Below, in pieces: positions 18,077-30,696 of a DNA stretch of 64,000 bases; the first letter of the stretch is position 1; each line of letters begins with the position of its first letter. The notes below the pieces were generated by a model that was not told the origin of the DNA, searched no databases, and saw only the letters and a program-made list of their open reading frames with translations. Source of the stretch: Herminiimonas arsenitoxidans (GTDB lineage Bacteria > Pseudomonadota > Gammaproteobacteria > Burkholderiales > Burkholderiaceae_D). The stretch spans positions 1,302,001-1,366,000 of the forward strand of contig NZ_LT671418.1 of NCBI RefSeq assembly GCF_900130075.1. Direction: 5' to 3'. The translations under genes and the position numbers were made by a program.

Positions 18077-18104
18077 AAAAAAGCCCGCTTGCGCGGGCTT
18101 TTTT
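18077..18104 (-). terminator. Rho-independent terminator of tRNA-Ser
   Basis: Stem AAAAAAGCCCGC / GCGGGCTTTTTT with a TTGC loop, symmetric and so potentially bidirectional. It lies 8 bases downstream of the tRNA 3' end on the minus strand. Confidence 0.85.
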
Positions 18105-18112
18105 ATTAATTC

Positions 18113-18202
18113 TGGAGGAGAGAGAGGGATTCGAACCCTCGGTACGTTCGCACGTACGCCTGATTTCGAGTCAGGTACATTCGACCACTCTGCCACCTCT
18201 CC
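18113..18202 (-). tRNA. tRNA-Ser (anticodon CGA)
   Basis: A class II tRNA of 90 bases including an encoded CCA. Acceptor GGAGAGG pairs with TCTCTCC (one G-U); the anticodon stem CCTGA/TCAGG encloses CTCGAAA, giving anticodon CGA (18166-18168) reading UCG; a long variable arm follows, then the T-arm GAGGG-TTCGAAT-CCCTC. The discriminator base is U, whereas serine tRNAs usually carry G73. It has its own promoter and terminator. Confidence 0.96.
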
Positions 18203-18244
18203 TAATATGGTCTATCTCTGCGGTTTAATGCAGTGAAGCGAAAG

Positions 18245-18273
18245 ATTATATCAGAGTCTTTCGCGATGGGAAA
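18245..18273 (-). promoter_or_regulatory. Promoter of tRNA-Ser with extended -10
   Basis: On the minus strand TGATATAAT (18245-18253) is a perfect extended -10 (TGnTATAAT). The -35 at 17 bases is TTTCCC, which is weak, as expected for an extended -10 promoter. Transcription would start roughly 35 bases ahead of the tRNA. Confidence 0.55.
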
Positions 18274-18464
18274 CCCTCCCCACAGATAGATTGATCCAAC
18301 GCAGCATGTTTTCTCAAACATGCATTCAAGGGCAATGCCAGGCGCATGAATTAAATTATCAATAACATAATATTTCTTATCATCATCCTGTCATAAATCA
18401 TCAGTAACATTCCGCTGAGATTAATCCGTCGGCCCTGCCCATCACTACGTAAAGAGTCATTTTG

Positions 18465-20459
18465 ATGTCCTTTTCTCCTGTACAGCCAAGCAAACCAAGA
18501 AGAAACACGCTCACTGAAAAGACACTGAATACATCAGCAATTTCGTTCGCTCAACCTTTACGGTTTAAAACCCAAGAGGCACACATGTCAATTGCCGCCA
18601 ATGATGTCGCAATGAGTGAGAGTACCGATCAACCGGACGATCATCTGGTACAACGTCTAAAAGAAATTATCGAGCATCGTCAGTTGACGCCTTTGTTCCA
18701 ACCTATCATCCGCATGCAAAGCGGCGAGATCATCGGTTACGAAGGATTGATACGCGGTCCCTCCGATAGTCCATTGCATTCGCCCTTGAATCTGTTCAAG
18801 GTTGCGCGCTCATGCAATCTCAGCGTTGAAGTCGAACATCTGTGCCGCCGCATCACACTGGAAAAATTTGCAGAGCTGCGGCTACCGGGAAAGTTATTTT
18901 TGAACGTCAGCCCGGAGTGTCTGGTGCAACCAGACGTCAAGCACGGTGAGACGCTGGGTTACATCCATGAAGTCGGCATCAATCCGGAACGCGTCATCAT
19001 CGAACTGACCGAAAGCCAGCCGACTTACGATTACGATCTGCTGCGCGAAGCAGTCACGCATTATCGTGCGATGGGATTTCGTATTGCGATTGACGATCTG
19101 GGTGAAGGCTTCTCTAGTCTGCGTCTGTGGTCAGAGCTGCGCCCTGAATACGTCAAGATTGATATGCATTTTGTACAAGGCATTAATCAAGACCCGATCA
19201 AACTTCAATTCGTGCGCTCCATACAAGAGATCGCAGAAAAATCCGGCACCATCGTCATCGCAGAAGGCATAGAAACCGATGCCGAATTGCTGATGATCCG
19301 TGATCTTGGCGTGGCCTACGGCCAAGGCTACAAAATCGCCCGCCCGCACGCCAATCCTGCAACCACACTGTCTGCCGACCTGTGCACCCTACTGCGCCAC
19401 AATGGCGTTGCCGTTTATCCACATGAAAATGGCCGTGGTCATAAGATGTTGACCGCAATAAAACTGCTACGCAGCGTGAAGGCGGTCGCACCCGAGGTGC
19501 ACAACAATCGCATCTATGAAATGTTCAACAACGATCCGACGCTGGAAGTCATTCCAGTCGTATCAAACGGCATCCCGGTTGGATTAATCACACGCGCCAA
19601 TTTGATCGATCGCTTTGCACGCCCTTACCTGCGCGAGCTGCACGGCAAAAAATCATGCACGCTCTTCATGGATGCCAATCCATTGATCACCGACAAAAAT
19701 GCCGCCCTGCATGCACTGAGCCAAATCATCGTCGATGCCGAGCGCCATCATCTATTCAATGGATTCATCATCACGGATAACGGCCAATATATGGGCATGG
19801 GCAATGCGCACGATCTGATGCGCGAGATCACGCAGATGCAGATCAATGCCGCACGCTATGCGAATCCGCTCACGCTATTGCCGGGCAATGTACCTATCGA
19901 TGAACATATAGACCGACTGCTGGAAAACGGCACACGCTTTTGCGCCTGTTACGTCGATCTTGATCACTTCAAACCGTATAACGATGTCTATGGTTATCGC
20001 AAAGGTGATGACATGTTGCGCCTGACTGGAAAAATCCTCAGTGGACATTGCGATCCGCAAAAGGATTTTGTCGGTCACATCGGTGGCGACGATTTCATCA
20101 TCCTGTTCCAGAGTGAAGACTGGGAACAGCGCTGTCGTGCCATCATCGATGCCTTCGTCGATGCGGTGCCTGACTTTTATTGCGTCGAAGATCGCAAAAA
20201 AGGTGGCTACATCAGTGAAGACCGACGCGGCAAAAAAGTCTTCCACACGCTTGCCACCATCTCATTAGGTTTGGTAAAGATAGAGCCAGGTCATTACGGC
20301 TCACACCATCAGATCGCCACCGCCACTGCTGATGCGAAGAAACAGGCGAAAAAAATCCCAGGAAACAGTCTGTTTATAGACCGTCGCCTGGGACCTTATG
20401 CAATGGAAAAGCAGAATGACGACGATGCAGCACAGGAACTGGCTGCACCTATCGTCTAA
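18465..20459 (+). CDS. EAL-CBS-GGDEF cyclic-di-GMP signalling protein
   Basis: This is a cytosolic protein of 664 residues with no membrane segment. An N-terminal EAL phosphodiesterase domain retains the catalytic set: YEGLIRG (the EAL glutamate), NVSPECL, IIELTES, IDDLGEGFSSL, VKIDMHF, IAEGIET and GQGY. Two CBS repeats (about 320-450) follow, a likely nucleotide-sensing module. The C-terminal GGDEF domain has GGDDF and FKPYNDVYGYRKGDD but no RxxD inhibitory site. EAL activity is therefore likely; cyclase activity is possible. ATG 18465 (AAAGAG upstream) was used, but ATG 18585 (AAGAGG, five bases) is an equally good start and would remove a poorly conserved 40-residue extension. It ends 6 bases from the convergent serS stop. 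Confidence 0.9.
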   Translation: MSFSPVQPSKPRRNTLTEKTLNTSAISFAQPLRFKTQEAHMSIAANDVAMSESTDQPDDHLVQRLKEIIEHRQLTPLFQPIIRMQSGEIIGYEGLIRGPSDSPLHSPLNLFKVARSCNLSVEVEHLCRRITLEKFAELRLPGKLFLNVSPECLVQPDVKHGETLGYIHEVGINPERVIIELTESQPTYDYDLLREAVTHYRAMGFRIAIDDLGEGFSSLRLWSELRPEYVKIDMHFVQGINQDPIKLQFVRSIQEIAEKSGTIVIAEGIETDAELLMIRDLGVAYGQGYKIARPHANPATTLSADLCTLLRHNGVAVYPHENGRGHKMLTAIKLLRSVKAVAPEVHNNRIYEMFNNDPTLEVIPVVSNGIPVGLITRANLIDRFARPYLRELHGKKSCTLFMDANPLITDKNAALHALSQIIVDAERHHLFNGFIITDNGQYMGMGNAHDLMREITQMQINAARYANPLTLLPGNVPIDEHIDRLLENGTRFCACYVDLDHFKPYNDVYGYRKGDDMLRLTGKILSGHCDPQKDFVGHIGGDDFIILFQSEDWEQRCRAIIDAFVDAVPDFYCVEDRKKGGYISEDRRGKKVFHTLATISLGLVKIEPGHYGSHHQIATATADAKKQAKKIPGNSLFIDRRLGPYAMEKQNDDDAAQELAAPIV

Positions 20460-20465
20460 CTTGCT

Positions 20466-21770
<1,305 letters not shown>

Positions 21771-21907
21771 CTAAAAGATGAGTTAAGTAGAGATTGTACC
21801 AAGGCGCCAGCCGATTCCAACGTGGCGGGAAAAATTCATCCGGATAAGCCTTCGCTGCCCAGCCTGCGTTACCATTGCCTTACTTTTCAAACCAAGCAAG
21901 CAGAATC

Positions 21908-22111
21908 ATGGAAGATCAAAACACACCACGTCCCGTTTCCCTCACCGCCCTGATCGCAGGATTGGTCATTGCACTCGGCGTTGCGATCTGGGGCGGCATC
22001 CAGTTCCTGAACTCCGGCCACAGCCTCGGTTATGGGATCGTAGCGGGCGTCAGCATCGGTGCCGCTTATGCCTTCCTGAACCAGATCAGAGTCCGACGTA
22101 CCGAAAAATAG
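21908..22111 (+). CDS. Small two-helix membrane protein
   Basis: A 67-residue protein with two hydrophobic segments (about 12-30 and 36-56, separated by NSGHSLGYG) and a short basic C-terminus (RVRRTEK). ATG 21908 gives the compact protein; the longer frame from 21875 lacks support. I recognise no family. It is inserted, on the opposite strand, between the serS and rarA genes. Confidence 0.6.
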   Translation: MEDQNTPRPVSLTALIAGLVIALGVAIWGGIQFLNSGHSLGYGIVAGVSIGAAYAFLNQIRVRRTEK

Positions 22112-22147
22112 AAAACCAGCAATTACTCTGAACAGGCAGCAAGCAAC

Positions 22148-23440
22148 TTACTTTTTACTTCGTTTCGCAGCCTGATCCAGCGAACGCAAATACGCCAGTT
22201 TTTCAGAAATCTTGCCTTCCAGCCCACGTGGCGTCGGCTGATACCAATGCGGCTCAGGCATGCCGTCCGGCAGATAAACCTCATCCGCCGCATAGGCATC
22301 CGGCTCGTCATGCGCATAGCGATACAACTTGCCGTAGCCCAGCTCCTTCATCAGCTTGGTCGGCGCATTGCGTAAATGCTCAGGCACCGGCCGCGACTTG
22401 TCTTTAGCCACATGCGCCCGCGCTGCGTTGTACGCCTTGTAGGCGGCATTCGATTTAGCTGCGCACGCGAGGTAAATCACCGCTTGTGCCAGTGCCAACT
22501 CACCTTCCGGCGAACCAAGACGCTCATAGGTCTCAGCCGCGTCCAGTGTCAGACGCAAGGCACGTGGATCGGCCAAGCCGATATCCTCACTCGCCATGCG
22601 CACGATACGACGCGCCAGATAACGCGGATCGGCACCGCCATCGAGCATACGCACGAACCAATACAGGGAAGCATCCGGATTCGAGCCACGTACCGATTTA
22701 TGCAAGGCAGAAATCTGATCGTAGAAGGCATCGCCACCTTTATCGAAGCGACGCAAGGCATCGCCCAGACAGGCTTTCAATAACTCTGCATCGATTTCTG
22801 TAATCTTTTTCGCTTGCGCTGCGCGCGCGACGATTTCAAGATTGTTCAGCAACTTGCGGCCATCGCCATCGGCACTGCCTATCAGCGTCACTTTCGCATC
22901 CGGCGTGAAGCTGATGCCATCCAGTTCATTCACAGATGCGCGATCCACCATCGCACCGAGATCATCTTCATCCAGCGATTTCAACACATAGACGGAAGCA
23001 CGCGACAGCAACGCGCCATTGACTTCAAACGATGGATTCTCAGTCGTCGCACCGATGAAGGTGAACAAGCCGCTTTCCACATGCGGCAAAAAAGCATCCT
23101 GCTGACTTTTGTTGAAACGATGCACTTCATCGACAAATAGGATAGTGCGACGTCCCATCGCGCCACGCGACAATTCGGCACGCTCTACTGCTTCGCGTAT
23201 ATCTTTGACACCAGATAAGACTGCAGAAAGTGCGATGAAGTCTGCATTGAAGCTATCTGCCATCAAGCGCGCCAGCGTTGTCTTGCCAACGCCCGGCGGC
23301 CCCCACAAAATCATCGAATGCGGCTCACCCGATTCAAACGCCACTCGCAAAGGTTTGCCGGCACCGAGTATGTGCTGCTGCCCGATGACCTCATCGAGAG
23401 TATGCGGGCGGAGTCGTTCGGCAAGAGGGATGAAACTCAT
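22148..23440 (-). CDS. rarA: Replication-associated recombination protein A (AAA+ ATPase)
   Basis: RarA (MgsA) is a clamp-loader-like ATPase acting at stalled replication forks. The 430-residue protein has Walker A GPPGVGKT (47-54), a Walker B segment with the unusual DEVHRFNKSQQDAFLP signature of this family, and the C-terminal tetramerisation region. It follows lolA by 141 bases on the same strand. Confidence 0.95.
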   Translation of the reverse strand: MSFIPLAERLRPHTLDEVIGQQHILGAGKPLRVAFESGEPHSMILWGPPGVGKTTLARLMADSFNADFIALSAVLSGVKDIREAVERAELSRGAMGRRTILFVDEVHRFNKSQQDAFLPHVESGLFTFIGATTENPSFEVNGALLSRASVYVLKSLDEDDLGAMVDRASVNELDGISFTPDAKVTLIGSADGDGRKLLNNLEIVARAAQAKKITEIDAELLKACLGDALRRFDKGGDAFYDQISALHKSVRGSNPDASLYWFVRMLDGGADPRYLARRIVRMASEDIGLADPRALRLTLDAAETYERLGSPEGELALAQAVIYLACAAKSNAAYKAYNAARAHVAKDKSRPVPEHLRNAPTKLMKELGYGKLYRYAHDEPDAYAADEVYLPDGMPEPHWYQPTPRGLEGKISEKLAYLRSLDQAAKRSKK

Positions 23441-23581
23441 GGATAGCTAACTTCTGAAAAGTCGAGACTGCGAATGAAATCGACGCCAGTCGAAAAATCA
23501 AACTGGCGTCGCGCTATAACAAGGGCCGTGCATGCGCACCGTCAAACCGGCGCGCAACAGTGCGTATTTTTACTAAATCGT

Positions 23582-24250
23582 CTACTGAAAAACGTCCGCA
23601 CCTTTCGGCACAACGAATTTGAATTGATTCGCAGGCATAGGTGGATTTTTCTCAAACTTGGTGAAGGTCAACAAGGAGACTTGACCGAAAGAATCACGCA
23701 GCTCCATCGCTTCCGGCACGCCGTTACGCAAGCCGATGCCTATGTGATCGAAGGTTGTGTCTTTAGCTTTCGGCGTAGCTTCCAGCCATTCCAAACCATT
23801 CTTGGTACCCGCTTCTTTCAGCGTGAAATTTTTTTCCAGATCGTTGCTGCCGAACAGAATCGCAGCCGGCGAAGAACCGAGCGCATCGCCCAGCTTCTTG
23901 ATCGTGACTTGATTCAAATCTTTATCGTAGATGTAAAGTTTATCGCCATCCGCCTGCAGCAATTGCTCGTACGGTTTTTGATAAGTCCAGATGAATTTAC
24001 CAGGACGCGCAAAAATAAACGTGCCTGTCGATTTATTCGATACCTTGGCCGTGCCGCTATCGATCTTCACCAATTGCTGTGAAAACTCGCCGCGTGCTGA
24101 TTGTGTGGATGCGACGAAAGATTTGAACTGATCCAGCGCTGCAGCGTGAGCGAAGCGTGGTGCTACCAAGGCAGCTGCCACCAACAAGGCGCTCACAAGC
24201 ACAGTGCGCGGCGCTAATATTTTCGTAACCAGAGATTGCTGTTGTTTCAT
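23582..24250 (-). CDS. lolA: Outer-membrane lipoprotein carrier protein LolA
   Basis: LolA is the periplasmic chaperone that ferries lipoproteins from LolCDE to LolB. From ATG 24250 (preceded by GAAAG) the protein has 222 residues with a signal peptide cleaved after AHA (about residue 36). The mature part shows the family pattern: [52 protein letters not shown]. The frame continues upstream to 24379 inside ftsK, but the signal peptide fixes the shorter start. It lies 22 bases after ftsK. Confidence 0.94.
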   Translation of the reverse strand: MKQQQSLVTKILAPRTVLVSALLVAAALVAPRFAHAAALDQFKSFVASTQSARGEFSQQLVKIDSGTAKVSNKSTGTFIFARPGKFIWTYQKPYEQLLQADGDKLYIYDKDLNQVTIKKLGDALGSSPAAILFGSNDLEKNFTLKEAGTKNGLEWLEATPKAKDTTFDHIGIGLRNGVPEAMELRDSFGQVSLLTFTKFEKNPPMPANQFKFVVPKGADVFQ

Positions 24251-24272
24251 ATGATCTTTCAATTCTGCTGCG

Positions 24273-26609
24273 CTATTCCGCTGCATTACCGGCAGGTACC
24301 AAGATTTCTCGGTTGCCGTTGGATTGCATGGTTGAAACCAAACCGCTTTGCTCCATCTGCTCCAGCAGACGCGCAGCACGGTTATAGCCTATGCGTAAAT
24401 GACGTTGCACCAGCGAGATCGATGCACGGCGATTTTTCAACACGATGGCAACAGCCTGATCGTAAAGAGCGTCTGCTTCGCCGCCACCAGCACCACCTTC
24501 AGCGCCGAGAGTCAAATCACCATCTTCTACAACGCCTCCTTCTAGGATGCCTTCAATGTAGTTTGGTTCACCTTGCGCCTTCAGATGATCGACCACGCGA
24601 TGCACTTCTTCGTCAGAAACAAACGCACCGTGCACACGTACCGGCAAGCCAGTACCTGGTGGCATGTACAACATGTCACCCATACCCAGCAATGCTTCCG
24701 CGCCCATTTGATCCAGAATCGTACGGGAGTCGATTTTGCTGCTGACCTGGAACGCAATACGCGTTGGAATATTTGCCTTGATCAAACCTGTAATCACATC
24801 TACAGATGGGCGCTGTGTCGCGAGAATCAAGTGGATACCAGCTGCACGTGCTTTTTGAGCAATACGTGCAATCAACTCTTCCACCTTCTTGCCGACGACC
24901 ATCATCAGATCGGCCAACTCGTCGATGATGATGACGATGGTAGGCAATTTCTCCAACGGTTCCGGCGCATCCGGCGTCAGGCTGAATGGATTCGGAATCT
25001 TCTGTTCGTTCTTTTCTGCTTCTGCGATCTTGGTGTTGTAACCAGCCAGATTACGCACGCCCAATTTACTCATCAGCTTGTAGCGGCGTTCCATCTCGTT
25101 GACGCCCCAGTTCAGCGCGTGACCGGCTTGACGCATATCGGTTACAACTGGTGCCAATAGATGTGGAATACCTTCGTAGATCGACAGTTCCAGCATCTTC
25201 GGATCGATCAGAATCAGACGCACTTGATGCGGATCGGATTTGTACAACAACGATAGGATCGTCGCGTTAATACCGACTGATTTACCGGAACCAGTCGTAC
25301 CAGCTACCAGCAAATGCGGCATCTTCGCCAAATCGGCGACTACCGGATTACCGGCGATATCCTTACCAAGCGCAATGGTCAGACTCGATGAACTGTCGTT
25401 GTAAACCTTGGAACTGACGATCTCGGTCAAACGCACAATCTGGCGCTTCGGATTAGGCAGTTCCAGTGCCATGTAATTTTTACCGGGAATCGTCTCGACC
25501 ACGCGGATCGACGTCAGCGACAGAGAACGCGCCAAGTCACGTGCTAGGCCAACAATCTGGCTACCTTTAACGCCAGTGGCCGGCTCGATTTCATAACGCG
25601 TCACAACCGGTCCTGGATACGCCGCGACCACTTTGACCACGATGCCGAAGTCCGAGAGTTTTTTCTCGATCAGACGGCTGGTGAATTCCAGCGTTTCTAT
25701 GCTGACAGTTTCCTGCGATTGCGGTGCTTCATCCAGCAAAGACAATGGCGGCAGATTCGTATCCGGCATATCGTTGAAGAGGGAAACTTGACGTTCTTTT
25801 TCTACGCGTTCCGATTTCGGTACAGCGACGATTTGCGGCTCGATACGGATAGGCGGCGCATCGACGATTTTTGCACGTTCGTTGACGACCACTTCTTCGC
25901 GCTTGACGGCAGCAACAACGCCGACCTTGCGATCTTCGCGTGCACCGTACAGATTACGGATAGCCTGGAATACAAACTCGATAGATCCACCGATACGTTC
26001 AGCCACGCCTAGCCACGAAACATGAAAGAACAGGCTGAAGCCAAGACCGAACACCAGCAGCAGCAACAAAGTTGCGCCCATGAAGCCAAATGCATTTTGT
26101 GCGGCATTACCGATCAATTCGCCCAGTACGCCGCCAGGTGCACGCGGCAATTCTGCTTTCATAGAATGCATGCGTAGATATTCCAGCGCCACGCTGCCTA
26201 TCATCAACAGGAAGAAGCCTATGCCGCGAATCAAACCTTCCTGATGATGCTCAGGCTCTGGTTCTTTTTTCAGTAAAAACCGTTGCGACAGACGGCGATA
26301 ACCGACCCATACCAAGCGCAGCAAAAATACGCATAGCCACCATGCAGACAAGCCAAAAATAAACAGCAGCAAATCAGCCAGCCACGCGCCAGCACGACCG
26401 CCGACATTATTCAATTTCGATACGACATTGGCATGTGACCAACCCGGATCAACTGGGGAATAAGTAAGGAAAATCAGGATCAGGTAAAGGGTGACGGCCG
26501 CAAGAATCAACCAGCGCGCTTCGGACAAAAGCCGCACTAGTCTGCCCGGTAATGGAGGGGCTTTTGTGGCGTCGGTCTTGCGAGTATAGGCTTGGCTTGT
26601 TTTTGTCAT
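24273..26609 (-). CDS. ftsK: DNA translocase FtsK
   Basis: FtsK is a septal DNA pump that segregates chromosome termini and activates XerCD. The 778-residue protein has four N-terminal membrane helices (about 35-200), a short linker, the alpha/beta motor with Walker A GTTGSGKS (437-444) and Walker [14 protein letters not shown], and the C-terminal gamma winged helix that reads KOPS ([39 protein letters not shown]). The linker is short compared with E. coli. ATG 26609 (weak GGA upstream) was preferred; ATG 26642 is possible and adds 11 residues. It heads ftsK-lolA-rarA and is divergent from trxB. Confidence 0.95.
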   Translation of the reverse strand: MTKTSQAYTRKTDATKAPPLPGRLVRLLSEARWLILAAVTLYLILIFLTYSPVDPGWSHANVVSKLNNVGGRAGAWLADLLLFIFGLSAWWLCVFLLRLVWVGYRRLSQRFLLKKEPEPEHHQEGLIRGIGFFLLMIGSVALEYLRMHSMKAELPRAPGGVLGELIGNAAQNAFGFMGATLLLLLVFGLGFSLFFHVSWLGVAERIGGSIEFVFQAIRNLYGAREDRKVGVVAAVKREEVVVNERAKIVDAPPIRIEPQIVAVPKSERVEKERQVSLFNDMPDTNLPPLSLLDEAPQSQETVSIETLEFTSRLIEKKLSDFGIVVKVVAAYPGPVVTRYEIEPATGVKGSQIVGLARDLARSLSLTSIRVVETIPGKNYMALELPNPKRQIVRLTEIVSSKVYNDSSSSLTIALGKDIAGNPVVADLAKMPHLLVAGTTGSGKSVGINATILSLLYKSDPHQVRLILIDPKMLELSIYEGIPHLLAPVVTDMRQAGHALNWGVNEMERRYKLMSKLGVRNLAGYNTKIAEAEKNEQKIPNPFSLTPDAPEPLEKLPTIVIIIDELADLMMVVGKKVEELIARIAQKARAAGIHLILATQRPSVDVITGLIKANIPTRIAFQVSSKIDSRTILDQMGAEALLGMGDMLYMPPGTGLPVRVHGAFVSDEEVHRVVDHLKAQGEPNYIEGILEGGVVEDGDLTLGAEGGAGGGEADALYDQAVAIVLKNRRASISLVQRHLRIGYNRAARLLEQMEQSGLVSTMQSNGNREILVPAGNAAE

Positions 26610-26796
26610 AAATCCAGACGCGGTAGCGTCAATAGTCAACATGCACGAAGCACCGCGGATAGCGCGGCAATCGGCGTAAATACAGAATAAAAGCTGAAGT
26701 AATCGCCGTTTCTGGCTGCCGCCCCTGCTGGAACGGCTGGTTCGTCTATAATCTTAACCAGTTTTTCCCTGTTACACCGAATAATTCAAGAACAGG

Positions 26797-26826
26797 TTGA
26801 AATTTGATGCTGTGGCGACATATATA
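26797..26826 (+). promoter_or_regulatory. Candidate sigma-70 promoter of trxB
   Basis: TTGAAA (26797-26802), 18 bases, TATATA (26821-26826), about 65 bases before the trxB ATG. A lone TATAAT at 26747-26752 without a good -35 is a second candidate further upstream. Confidence 0.4.
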
Positions 26827-26860
26827 AGCGACCAGCAACAGGTTTTACTGTTACAGATAG

Positions 26861-27850
<990 letters not shown>

Positions 27851-27858
27851 GCATTTCG

Positions 27859-27899
27859 TTTGCCGCATGCACATGGCGTGAGCCTGTTCATGCGGCAAA
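27859..27899 (+). terminator. Hairpin after trxB, possible terminator
   Basis: An 11-bp perfect stem TTTGCCGCATG / CATGCGGCAAA with a 19-base loop, flanked by an outer AAGCA/TGCTT pair (27849-27853 / 27901-27905). No real T-run follows. Confidence 0.4.
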
Positions 27900-27943
27900 T
27901 TGCTTAGTTTAGCGATCAGCCACATCATTCAGGAAGTAATGTC

Positions 27944-28585
27944 ATGCCTGCCTCAATCAAGGATTTTGCTGCACTCAAATCTTTGCAGAAGGATTTGAAG
28001 AAGCAGGAAGAAGCCCGCAAAATCGCAGAAGCAGAACGTCTGCAAGCAGAAAAAACTGCACAGCTGGAAGCCGACTTATTCCGCCGCAGCATAGGCGACG
28101 TCGCACCACTAACACCATCTGATAAATTAACCGCAAGCAGCCCTCGCCCACTTCCCATCGCACGCCACCGTATCGCGGACGAGCAAGCAGCATTGCGCGA
28201 ATCGCTGTCCGACGACTTCACCGTCGAAACCCTGCTCGATACCGATGATGCTCTGAGTTATGCCCGTAATGGCATCGGGCCGGATGTCATACGCAAGCTT
28301 AGACGCGGACACTGGGTGATCCAGAGTCAACTTGATCTGCATGGCTTGCGCACCGATGAAGCACGCGAAGCATTAGGTGAGTATTTACGGAATGCCGTCA
28401 AACGCGGCGTACGTTGTGTACGCGTCATACACGGCAAGGGACTAGGTTCTATTAATAAAGAACCCGTATTGAAGAATAAAGTGCGGAATTGGCTTACACA
28501 GAAAGACGAAGTCATCGCCTTTTGCCAGGCCAAGGCGGCCGATGGCGGCGCAGGCGCTTTGATTGTGCTGCTCAGGGCTAGCTAA
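27944..28585 (+). CDS. Smr-domain protein
   Basis: The 213-residue protein begins with a charged coiled-coil-like segment (about 5-48) and ends with an Smr domain (about 125-212): DLHGLRTDEAREAL, then VRVIHGKGLGS and GGAGALIVLL. Smr domains are nucleases or nucleic-acid binders; the E. coli relative SmrB (YfcN) cleaves mRNA at collided ribosomes. ATG 27944 follows AGGAAG. The HGKG and DLHG motifs needed for activity are intact. Assignment to SmrB-type function is inference. Confidence 0.88.
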   Translation: MPASIKDFAALKSLQKDLKKQEEARKIAEAERLQAEKTAQLEADLFRRSIGDVAPLTPSDKLTASSPRPLPIARHRIADEQAALRESLSDDFTVETLLDTDDALSYARNGIGPDVIRKLRRGHWVIQSQLDLHGLRTDEAREALGEYLRNAVKRGVRCVRVIHGKGLGSINKEPVLKNKVRNWLTQKDEVIAFCQAKAADGGAGALIVLLRAS

Positions 28586-28599
28586 GGCTTAGCCCCATC

Positions 28600-28621
28600 A
28601 CTCCGAACCGATGTTCGGAGT
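28600..28621. terminator. Hairpin between convergent genes
   Basis: A 9-bp perfect stem ACTCCGAAC / GTTCGGAGT with a CGAT tetraloop sits between the Smr gene and the convergent glnB stop. It has no T-run on either side, so termination would be Rho-assisted or weak. Confidence 0.4.
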
Positions 28622-28648
28622 CGACATTCACAGCAATAATTTCCCTAC

Positions 28649-29020
<372 letters not shown>

Positions 29021-29065
29021 TTAGTCTACGCCGGAGAGCCCATAGCCCGAAAGCTTTTTGTGCTG

Positions 29066-30679
29066 TCATTCGCGGAATTTGGATGTAATCGGATAACGCC
29101 AGTCGCGCCCGAATGCCCGGTGCGTGACACGGATACCGACTGGCGACTGACGCCGTTTGTATTCGTTGATCTTGATCAAGTGAGTGATACGCGCCACATC
29201 CTCCTGGCGATAACCGGCCGCGATGATATCTGCACCACTTTGGTTCTCTTCCATATACATTTGCATGATCGCATCCAGCACGTCGTATGGCGGCAGCGAA
29301 TCCTGATCGGTTTGATCCGGCCGCAATTCAGCCGATGGTGCACGCGTCAAGATACGATCCGGAATCACGTCGGAGACCGTATTGCGATAGGTGCACAAGC
29401 GATAGACCAGCGTTTTGGCAATATCCTTGAGCACCGCAAAACCACCCGCCATGTCGCCGTACAAGGTGCAATAGCCAACCGCCATCTCGCTCTTGTTACC
29501 AGTCGTCAGCACGATAGAACCATGCTTGTTCGACAAAGCCATCAAAATGGTGCCACGTATGCGCGCCTGAATATTTTCTTCCGTCGTGTCCTGCTTCAAG
29601 CCTTTGAACTCATCGGCCAGCGTACGATTGAATGCCTCGAAACAATCGTTGATGCCGATCTCGTCGTAACGGACGCCGACGCGCTTGACCATATCGCGTG
29701 AATCGACCCAGGAAATTTCAGCCGTGTATGGCGATGGCATCATGATGGCGCGTACTTTGTCCGCACCTAACGCATCCACTGCAACCGCCAACGTCAATGC
29801 AGAATCGACACCGCCAGACATACCGATCAAGGCACCCGGGAATCCATTTTTACCGATGTAATCACGTACGCCGAGTACCAAGGCTTTGTAGACTTGCGCC
29901 TCAACCGACAGCTCTTCCACGATCGTGCCATCAACTGGCTGCCCACCTTCGAATTCGATGATCTGCAAATCTTCCACGCAATGCTGCAATTGCGCACGCG
30001 TCTCACCAGACTGGTCCAGCACAAACGAATTACCGTCAAAAATCAGTTCATCCTGTCCACCAACCAGATTCGCATACACCAGACTCATGCCGTGCACGGT
30101 GACATTCGCATGCATGACATCGATGCGCAGATGCTGCTTGTTCATGTGGTACGGTGAACCGTTAGGCACCAGCAGCACTTGTGCGCCCGCTTCTGCCGCA
30201 CGTGCAGGTGCATGCGGGAACCATGTGTCTTCACAGATATTGATACCGAAGCGCACACCTTTTACATCGAATACCAAAGGCTGATCGGCAGAAGCGAAGT
30301 AGCGTTTTTCATCGAACACTGTCGCATTCGGCAAATCGTGCTTGCAGTAAGTACCGCTAATCTTGCCGTTGAGCAGAACCGATGCGGCATTGAAGCGTTG
30401 TCCCTCTTTTTCGAATGGATGACCGACGACTACGTGTACATCTTTCAACGATGCCAGATCGCTTGCAAGCGCGGCCAACGTTTCCGAGGTTTTTGCGTAG
30501 AATGACTGACGCAGCAATAAATCTTCTGGCGGATAACCGACCAACGATAATTCTGGTGTTAATACGATGTCTGCGCCTTGTTCAGCGGCGCGACGAGAGA
30601 ATTCAGCAATCTTCGCACGGTTACCGGCGAGATCGCCGACGGTGCTGTTGATTTGAGCGATAGCAACTTTGACTGTCAT
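29066..30679 (-). CDS. nadE: Glutamine-dependent NAD+ synthetase
   Basis: NadE converts nicotinic acid adenine dinucleotide to NAD+ using glutamine. The 537-residue protein joins an N-terminal nitrilase-type glutaminase (about 1-255; ELSLVGYPPEDLL, YCKHDLPN, GINICEDTWFP carrying the Glu-Lys-Cys triad) to a C-terminal N-type ATP pyrophosphatase (about 265-537) with the P-loop IGMSGGVDSALT. It is probably co-transcribed with glnB downstream and is divergent from the acyltransferase gene, with only 17 bases between the start codons. Confidence 0.95.
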   Translation of the reverse strand: MTVKVAIAQINSTVGDLAGNRAKIAEFSRRAAEQGADIVLTPELSLVGYPPEDLLLRQSFYAKTSETLAALASDLASLKDVHVVVGHPFEKEGQRFNAASVLLNGKISGTYCKHDLPNATVFDEKRYFASADQPLVFDVKGVRFGINICEDTWFPHAPARAAEAGAQVLLVPNGSPYHMNKQHLRIDVMHANVTVHGMSLVYANLVGGQDELIFDGNSFVLDQSGETRAQLQHCVEDLQIIEFEGGQPVDGTIVEELSVEAQVYKALVLGVRDYIGKNGFPGALIGMSGGVDSALTLAVAVDALGADKVRAIMMPSPYTAEISWVDSRDMVKRVGVRYDEIGINDCFEAFNRTLADEFKGLKQDTTEENIQARIRGTILMALSNKHGSIVLTTGNKSEMAVGYCTLYGDMAGGFAVLKDIAKTLVYRLCTYRNTVSDVIPDRILTRAPSAELRPDQTDQDSLPPYDVLDAIMQMYMEENQSGADIIAAGYRQEDVARITHLIKINEYKRRQSPVGIRVTHRAFGRDWRYPITSKFRE

Positions 30680-30696
30680 GACATGAATAACGATAA

